11,044 bases of DNA from Candidatus Fonsibacter sp. (GTDB lineage: Bacteria; Pseudomonadota; Alphaproteobacteria; Pelagibacterales; Pelagibacteraceae). Under the pieces are notes generated by a model. The model was not told the origin of the DNA. It did no database searches and worked only from the letters and a program-made list of their open reading frames with translations. The position numbers and the translations under genes are program-made. Below are positions 6,794 through 11,044 of the stretch, piece after piece. Each line of letters starts with the position of its first letter. The stretch's first letter is position 1. The DNA is taken from assembly GCA_023257975.1 (NCBI GenBank), contig JALRAW010000014.1:1-11044 (forward strand), read 5' to 3'.

Positions 6794-7360
6794 TTATCTT
6801 TTTTTTAACCAAAATATTACATCATTTACATTCTGATCGGGTGGAAAAACCGGATAAAAACATTTTATAATTTTATTATTATCTAAAATCAAAGTTACTC
6901 TCTCAATTAAATTCATATTTTCTACTTTAAAAATTGGTAATTTAAGAGAATTTGCAAACTTAAGTTTTTCATCAGACAAAATAGGATATGGAAGATTCAG
7001 TCTTTCTACCATTTCTTTCTGGTATTCAGTTGTTTGACTTGAAAGTCCAAAGATATTCTTAACATTTAATCTTTTTAACTCTGAAAAATTATCTCTAAAA
7101 CTACAAGATTGAGGAGTGCATCCTCTTGCACCTGGTATTTCATCCCAACCTTTGGGTAATGCTATGTCAGGTCGACCAGTCATAGGGTAAATATAAATAA
7201 TACTAAGCCCAACTAATTTTGATAAATTAACTTCTTCTTTGTTAGTACTTAGAAGTTTTATTTCTGGAATTAAAAAATTATTTAAATGTTCTAAAGAAAC
7301 ATTTTTTTTGGGAGTTGGAATTTTTGACCAATCTGGTTTAAGTAAATTAGATTGATTCAT
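6794..7360 (-). CDS. Peroxiredoxin, AhpC/TSA family (BCP/PrxQ-like)
   Basis: A cytoplasmic thiol peroxidase of 188 residues that should reduce peroxides. The thioredoxin-fold core starts near residue 30. The active-site region reads GARGCTPQSCSFRD, with Cys81 as the expected peroxidatic cysteine and Cys86 as a resolving cysteine five residues later, the spacing used by BCP/PrxQ enzymes. Compared with the common TPGCT active site, this protein has a longer TGRP-to-GARGC segment (61-81, including GWDEIPGARG), a known variant in bacterial redoxin-domain proteins. No signal peptide is seen. Its start lies 7 bases after a 9-bp hairpin that separates it from the Bax inhibitor gene upstream on the same strand. 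The exact electron donor is unknown. Confidence 0.88.
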   Translation of the reverse strand: MNQSNLLKPDWSKIPTPKKNVSLEHLNNFLIPEIKLLSTNKEEVNLSKLVGLSIIYIYPMTGRPDIALPKGWDEIPGARGCTPQSCSFRDNFSELKRLNVKNIFGLSSQTTEYQKEMVERLNLPYPILSDEKLKFANSLKLPIFKVENMNLIERVTLILDNNKIIKCFYPVFPPDQNVNDVIFWLKKR

Positions 7361-7367
7361 TAATAGA

Positions 7368-7392
7368 ACAGCCCCGAATTATACGGGGCTGT
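7368..7392 (-). terminator. Hairpin between the Bax inhibitor-1 and peroxiredoxin genes
   Basis: ACAGCCCCG (7368-7376) pairs perfectly with CGGGGCTGT (7384-7392) around a 7-base loop. It is by far the most GC-rich spot in the neighbourhood. Read on the minus strand it comes 15 bases after the Bax inhibitor stop codon and is followed by TTCTATTA and the peroxiredoxin ATG. A stable stem after a gene suggests a terminator, but the U-run is poor and the stem lies at the next gene's ribosome-binding region. Partial termination, mRNA 3'-end protection or translational control are also possible. Confidence 0.6.
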
Positions 7393-7407
7393 AATAGTAT
7401 TTGTTAA

Positions 7408-8163
7408 TTAGTCTCTTCTTTGTCCAAAAAATCTTAGCAACATTACAAAAAGGTTAATAAAATCTAAATAAAGAGTTAAAGCACCCATAATAGATTTTTT
7501 TGCCATTGTCTCAGAATCTCCGCCATCAAAGTACATGTCTTTAATTTTTTGTGTATCATAAGCAGTCAGACCAACAAAAATTATAACTCCAAGTAATGAA
7601 ACGATAAATTCTAGTTGAGTAGATTTAAGAAAAATATTTACGATTGAAGCAATGATAATTCCGATTAGGCCCATCATCAAAAACGATCCAAGTTTAGTTA
7701 GATCAGATTTTGTTGTGTAACCATAAAGGCTCATTGTAGCAAAAGTTGCTGCGGTAATAAAAAATACTCGAGCAATACTAGCGCCAACATAAACCATAAA
7801 TATTGAGGAAAGTGATGCACCCATTAATCCTGCAAATACCCAAAATAATGTTTGAGCTTTTGATGCGCTCATTTTTGCAAGTCCAAAACTCATCCACATT
7901 ACAATACCTAATGGAGCAAAAGCGATTACCCACATTAATGCAGAATTGTAAATTGCATTACCTAAATTAGTTAAGCCAGTAATTGAACCAGCTTCATTTG
8001 TAACTACTGAATATTTAAATAAAAATAACGCTACAAAACCTGTCACCAGAATACCTGTTGCCATGTAATTGTAGATCTTCAACATGTAGGATCTAAGGCC
8101 CTGATCTATGGCACCCGATTCTGCACGTGTCGTAGCTCTTGTTTGACCATACTTTAAGTTCAT
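7408..8163 (-). CDS. Bax inhibitor-1 / YccA family membrane protein
   Basis: An integral membrane protein of 251 residues with seven hydrophobic segments after a polar N-terminus of about 25 residues. The C-terminal part has the family landmarks GLTAYDTQKIKDMY (198-211) and ALTLYLDFINLFVMLLRFFG (228-247). Asp203 and Asp234 correspond to the buried aspartate pair that gates the pH-sensitive calcium leak in the bacterial homologue YetJ. The alphaproteobacterial members are poorly understood; in E. coli, YccA modulates FtsH and YbhL is a paralogue. It is divergently arranged with the tas-like gene and lies upstream of the peroxiredoxin gene, separated from it by a hairpin. Family assignment is firm; physiological function is not known. 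Confidence 0.93.
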   Translation of the reverse strand: MNLKYGQTRATTRAESGAIDQGLRSYMLKIYNYMATGILVTGFVALFLFKYSVVTNEAGSITGLTNLGNAIYNSALMWVIAFAPLGIVMWMSFGLAKMSASKAQTLFWVFAGLMGASLSSIFMVYVGASIARVFFITAATFATMSLYGYTTKSDLTKLGSFLMMGLIGIIIASIVNIFLKSTQLEFIVSLLGVIIFVGLTAYDTQKIKDMYFDGGDSETMAKKSIMGALTLYLDFINLFVMLLRFFGQRRD

Positions 8164-8186
8164 ATTTTTTTTACCTATATGTTTGT

Positions 8187-8224
8187 TTGACCCAATACAT
8201 AATGTTAAAATATGTTCATTTCAA
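8187..8224. promoter_or_regulatory. Candidate overlapping divergent promoters (Bax inhibitor / tas)
   Basis: In the 109 bases between two divergent genes, the plus strand has TTGACC (8187-8192) and TATGTT (8211-8216) with an 18-base spacer, pointing to the aldo/keto reductase gene. The minus strand has TTGAAA (8224-8219) and TATGTA (8201-8196) with a 17-base spacer, pointing to the Bax inhibitor gene. The two would occupy the same DNA and so compete. The -35 matches are 5/6 but the -10 matches are weak, so this is tentative. Confidence 0.3.
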
Positions 8225-8272
8225 GAAGGTTAAAAAAAGGCTATTCCATTATCGTTTTAGAAGTAAAAAAAT

Positions 8273-9322
8273 ATGAAATTTAACAAAATACCAAATACTG
8301 ATTTAAACGTTAGTCAAATTTGTCTTGGCACTATGACTTGGGGTTCCATGCAAAACACCGAGCAAGATGGTTTTGATCAAATGGATTATGCCGTCTCCAA
8401 AGGGATTAATTTTTTTGATACTGCTGAATTGTATTCCATCCCACCTACAAAGGAAACATGCGGTGCAACAAGTAGAATTATTGCTAAATGGTTAAAAAAA
8501 ACAAAAAAAAGAGATCAAATTATTATTGCAGACAAAGTAACGGGCAGATCCGGAATGGACTGGATTAGACCAGGCGAAAAAGAAACTCGATTAAATAAAA
8601 AACAAATTAACACTGCAATCGATAATAGTTTAAAAAATTTACAAATTGATCACGTAGATATTTATCAACTCCACTGGCCTGATAGACCTTTAAATGTGTT
8701 TAGTGGACTTGAATATGAACACACGGATACAAATGAAATAGTGCCTATTCTTGAAACCATGGAAGTAATGGCTTCTTTAATAAAAGCTGGAAAAATAAAA
8801 TATTATGGGTTGTCTAATGAAACTCCGTGGGGAACAAGTCAATATATAAAACTTGCTGAAAAACATAATATTCCTAAACCTATAACAATCCAAAATGCAT
8901 ACAGTCTTCTTAATAGAAGTTATGAGGTGGGTCTTTCGGAAATTTCAATTAGAGAAAAAATTGGATTACTTGCTTACTCTCCTTTGGGTGGTGGACATTT
9001 AACAGGAAAATATTTAAACGGCAAAAAACCTGCTGGAACTAGAGAGGTTTTGTGGGGAAATAGATTTGATAGATATAGAACTCCAAATACTGAAGCAGCA
9101 GTTAAAGCTTATTGCGAAGTTGCAAAAAAATACAATATCGATCCTGCTCAAATGGCAATCAAATTTTGCATTATTCAAAAATTTGTAACTTCAACGATTA
9201 TTGGCGCAACATCAATGGAACAGTTAAAGAAGAATATTGATAGTATTGATCTGTTACTGACTAATGATGTAATAAAAGACATTAATAATGTTCAATTGAT
9301 ATATTCAAACCCATGTCCTTAA
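8273..9322 (+). CDS. tas: Aldo/keto reductase, Tas-like
   Basis: An NADPH-dependent oxidoreductase with a TIM-barrel fold, 349 residues, nearly the length of E. coli Tas (346). The catalytic tetrad is visible as Asp49, Tyr54, Lys88 and His134. Other family landmarks are the N-terminal LGTMTWGS, DYAVSKGINFFDTAELY, LYQ-like YQLHWPDRP, GLSNETPWG, NAYSLLNRSYEVGL, LAYSPLGGGHLTGKYLNG and IIGATSMEQLKKNI. Tas complements a tyrosine-auxotroph phenotype in E. coli, but its natural substrate is unknown, and the same applies here. AGAAG at 8259-8263 is a modest ribosome-binding site before the ATG. Its 3' end overlaps the next gene by 10 bases, so the two are likely co-transcribed. The gene is intact. 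Confidence 0.92.
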   Translation: MKFNKIPNTDLNVSQICLGTMTWGSMQNTEQDGFDQMDYAVSKGINFFDTAELYSIPPTKETCGATSRIIAKWLKKTKKRDQIIIADKVTGRSGMDWIRPGEKETRLNKKQINTAIDNSLKNLQIDHVDIYQLHWPDRPLNVFSGLEYEHTDTNEIVPILETMEVMASLIKAGKIKYYGLSNETPWGTSQYIKLAEKHNIPKPITIQNAYSLLNRSYEVGLSEISIREKIGLLAYSPLGGGHLTGKYLNGKKPAGTREVLWGNRFDRYRTPNTEAAVKAYCEVAKKYNIDPAQMAIKFCIIQKFVTSTIIGATSMEQLKKNIDSIDLLLTNDVIKDINNVQLIYSNPCP

Positions 9323-9822
9323 GAGTTTTATTTTTTTCTGTAATTTTTTTATTATCTTTTGAGCAAAAAATATTCGCACAAATTAAGCTAGATGGACAAT
9401 TTAAAAACTGGACTGCCCAAAATACAAATATTAACGGCCAGCAAGTTTGTTATGCTGTATCAAGCCCTGTAGCTTCTGACCCAAAAAATCTTAATCGAGC
9501 AGAGTCTAGAATATTTGTAAGTTTTAGACCTAATGACAAAATACAAAACGAAATAAGCGTTACGAGTGGTTATAATTACAAAGCCTCTTCTAAAGTAAAT
9601 GTTGCTATCGACAAAAAAGAATTCAAGTTTGAAACTGACGACAATTTTGCTTGGCTTACAAAATATGAAGAAGAAGTATCTATGATAGACATGATGAAAA
9701 AATCTTCACAAGCTAAAGTTACGGCTACTTCAGCTAAAGGTTCTAAAACTATCGACACTTTTTCGTTGAGTGGTTTTGGTGAAGCCTATGAAGCTGCTAA
9801 AAAGAAATGTAATTTTATTTAG
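9313..9822 (+). CDS. Secreted invasion-associated locus B (IalB)-like protein
   Basis: A predicted periplasmic protein of 169 residues with a signal peptide (hydrophobic 4-16, likely cleavage after Ala22 in IFA). The mature part follows the IalB-family layout: Trp33 in the FKNW segment, [18 protein letters not shown] (45-62), a FVSFRP segment, [11 protein letters not shown], an FAWLTK segment, and finally a [17 protein letters not shown] helix with a terminal Cys. There are only two cysteines (46 and 166), which probably form a disulfide across the domain. Despite the name, the family is common in free-living alphaproteobacteria and its general function is unknown. It overlaps the end of the tas-like gene by 10 bases and ends two bases before argG, so it is probably part of the same transcript. 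Confidence 0.78.
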   Translation: MSLRVLFFSVIFLLSFEQKIFAQIKLDGQFKNWTAQNTNINGQQVCYAVSSPVASDPKNLNRAESRIFVSFRPNDKIQNEISVTSGYNYKASSKVNVAIDKKEFKFETDDNFAWLTKYEEEVSMIDMMKKSSQAKVTATSAKGSKTIDTFSLSGFGEAYEAAKKKCNFI

Positions 9823-9824
9823 TA

Positions 9825-10796
9825 ATGAAGAAAAAAGTTAAAAAAATTGTTTTAGCTTATTCTGGGGGGCTAGATACCTCAGTAATTTTACGTTGGTTAC
9901 AAGAAAACTATCATGCAGAAGTTATTGCTTACACCGCAGATCTTGGTCAAGAAATAGATAGAAAAAAAATAATTAGAAATGCAACCAATCTAGGTGTTAA
10001 AAATATTGTTATTGAAGATCTAAAAGATATCTTTGTCAAAGATTATATTTTTCCAATGATTAGAGGAAATGCCTTATATGAAGGTATTTATTTACTTGGC
10101 ACCTCTATAGCTCGACCCCTTATTGCAAAACGTCAAATTCAAATTGCTAAAAAATTTAAAGCAGATGCAGTATCACATGGATCAACAGGAAAGGGTAATG
10201 ATCAAGTAAGATTTGAGTTGGGTTATTATTATTTTAATCCAAAAATTAAAATTATTGCTCCATGGCGTGATTGGGATTTTACATCCAGAAGCGATCTAAT
10301 TAAATATGCAAAGAAAAATAATATTCCTGTACCAAGTGATAAAAAAGGAGCACCGCCATTTTCTGTAGATGACAATTTATTTCATACCTCAACGGAGGGT
10401 AAAATTTTAGAAGATCCATCAAAGCAAGCCCCAGAATTTATTTTTCAAAGAACAGTATCACCTGAAAAAGCTCCAAATAAACCATCCTATGTAACTATTG
10501 GTTTTAAAAATGGCGATCCAATTAGTATTAACAATAAAAAATGTTCTCCAAGTAAATTACTTTCTCTTTTAAATAATATTGGCGGCAAAAATGGAGTAGG
10601 CAGAGTAGACCTTGTTGAAAATAGATTTATTGGAATAAAATCTCGCGGGGTTTATGAAACACCAGGCGGAACTATTCTTTTGTTCGCTCATAGAGCTATA
10701 GAGTCTCTTACTTTAGATAAAGAAACTGCGCATAAAAAAGATGCTGTTATGTCTAGATTTGCAGAACTAATTTACAATGGATTTTGGTTGCGCTAA
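9825..10796 (+). CDS. argG: Argininosuccinate synthase, 3'-truncated at a chimeric join
   Basis: Joins citrulline and aspartate with ATP to give argininosuccinate, the penultimate step of arginine synthesis. The ATP-pyrophosphatase loop SGGLDTS is at residues 13-19, GTSIARP at 92-98, and the citrulline/aspartate-binding [12 protein letters not shown] at 120-131; all are intact. The match to the family continues through AELIYNGFW (313-321). Members normally go on for about 80 more residues, beginning with a Ser-x-Glu-Arg segment. Here the frame reads only Leu-Arg and stops at 10794-10796. None of the three forward frames beyond resembles the missing ArgG end, so this is not a simple frameshift. 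The genuine argG sequence probably ends at about 10787, and the last two codons and stop belong to foreign sequence. Confidence 0.93.
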   Translation: MKKKVKKIVLAYSGGLDTSVILRWLQENYHAEVIAYTADLGQEIDRKKIIRNATNLGVKNIVIEDLKDIFVKDYIFPMIRGNALYEGIYLLGTSIARPLIAKRQIQIAKKFKADAVSHGSTGKGNDQVRFELGYYYFNPKIKIIAPWRDWDFTSRSDLIKYAKKNNIPVPSDKKGAPPFSVDDNLFHTSTEGKILEDPSKQAPEFIFQRTVSPEKAPNKPSYVTIGFKNGDPISINNKKCSPSKLLSLLNNIGGKNGVGRVDLVENRFIGIKSRGVYETPGGTILLFAHRAIESLTLDKETAHKKDAVMSRFAELIYNGFWLR

Positions 10797-10800
10797 TTGC
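10785..10800. other. Probable chimeric junction within argG
   Basis: The argG reading frame stays family-like up to the Trp codon at 10785-10787. The unrelated permease frame is convincing from about 10790 onward. The two features use different frames and differ in base composition. No inverted repeats, target-site duplication, integrase gene or tRNA are visible around the point, so a mobile insertion is not indicated by what is in the window. Confidence 0.75.
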
Positions 10801-11044
10801 AACGGTTGCGTTTTTAAGAATATCTCCTTTAGGTGTTACAGCTGAAATTGGAAGCATAGCACGTACAAGTGCCAACTATTTTAATATTTTACCAGTGCGG
10901 CTTGAAGGTTTAGATACCCAAAAATTCAAACTACTCTCCTTTGTTATCGCTGGTTCATTAGCTAGCTTCTTGGGAGTTGCGATGTTGCTTGCAGCAGGAA
11001 GCGCCGCTCCGCGCTTTGCTGATGCCAATCTAACTATTGCGCTA
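10790..11044 (+). CDS. ABC transporter permease fragment (RbsC/LivM-type), foreign sequence after a join
   Basis: From 10790 the frame is open for 85 codons to the window end, with no start codon of its own gene and no stop. Recognisable parts are a hydrophobic helix (ALIATVAFL), then [39 protein letters not shown], and a helix [21 protein letters not shown]. The pattern of position-specific Leu-Gly, then Gly-(Leu)-x-x-x-x-K-x-x-(A/S)-F-V-I-(A/S)-G, is that of BPD_transp_2 permeases, which import simple sugars (RbsC) or branched amino acids (LivM). The substrate cannot be decided. G+C is about 43%, against 34% in the preceding 250 bases, and GCG, GCC, CCG and CGC codons appear that are rare elsewhere in the window. 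It probably comes from another organism or genome region. Confidence 0.7.

Noticed and set aside
9576-9758. Minus-strand frame of 60 codons inside the IalB-like gene
   Set aside because: Fully antisense to a gene with clear family pattern and signal peptide; no motif or plausible start context.
10788-10860. Simple frameshift as the cause of the short ArgG
   Set aside because: Translating all three forward frames after 10787 does not recover the expected ArgG C-terminal pattern; one frame instead gives a permease.
1-11044. CRISPR arrays, tRNA/rRNA genes, insertion sequences, toxin-antitoxin or defence genes
   Set aside because: No regularly spaced repeats, no recognisable RNA genes, and no transposase, nuclease or toxin motifs seen on either strand.

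Overview
The window is very AT-rich and gene-dense. Its genes are short and overlapping, with little intergenic DNA. Several families typical of alphaproteobacteria occur together: a System I cytochrome c maturation (Ccm) cluster, DUF3108, a YciB-type septation protein, DUF2794, DUF2256, HspQ and an IalB-like secreted protein. Composition and compactness suggest a streamlined SAR11-like (Pelagibacterales) alphaproteobacterium. This is inferred from gene content and base composition; no marker gene is present to prove it.

Layout. Positions 1-3885 (minus strand) hold a cytochrome c maturation operon read ccmC-ccmD-ccmE-ccmF-ccmG-ccmH, with ccmH cut by the window edge. Positions 3886-4055 are its upstream region, with a candidate promoter and a 12-bp inverted repeat at the predicted start of the transcript. 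Positions 4056-5193 (minus) carry hspQ and a DUF3108 exported protein. The DUF3108 gene overlaps head to head by 17 bp with a plus-strand run at 5177-6782: yciB, DUF2794, a tiny DUF2256 Cys-rich protein with a TTG start, and two coupled membrane proteins of 54 and 119 residues with no recognised family. Positions 6794-8163 (minus) hold a Bax inhibitor-1 family membrane protein, then a 9-bp hairpin, then a BCP/PrxQ-like peroxiredoxin. Positions 8273 to about 10787 (plus) hold a tightly packed set: tas-like aldo/keto reductase, IalB-like periplasmic protein and argG.

The right end is abnormal. argG stops matching its family after residue 321 (of about 400 expected). From about 10788 the sequence instead encodes, in another frame, the interior of an RbsC/LivM-type ABC transporter permease. 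G+C rises from about 34% (the preceding 250 bases) to about 43% (the last 254 bases). This looks like a chimeric join, probably an assembly or amplification artefact.

Functionally, CcmC/CcmD load haem onto CcmE, CcmF/CcmH ligate it to apocytochrome c, and CcmG supplies reducing power. ccmA and ccmB are not in the window. The rest is mostly housekeeping: septation and envelope, heat shock and protein turnover, peroxide defence and arginine synthesis. I see no defence system, CRISPR array, mobile element, tRNA or rRNA. The most original material is the pair of undescribed small membrane proteins, the two hairpins placed just before genes, and the overlapping divergent start codons.
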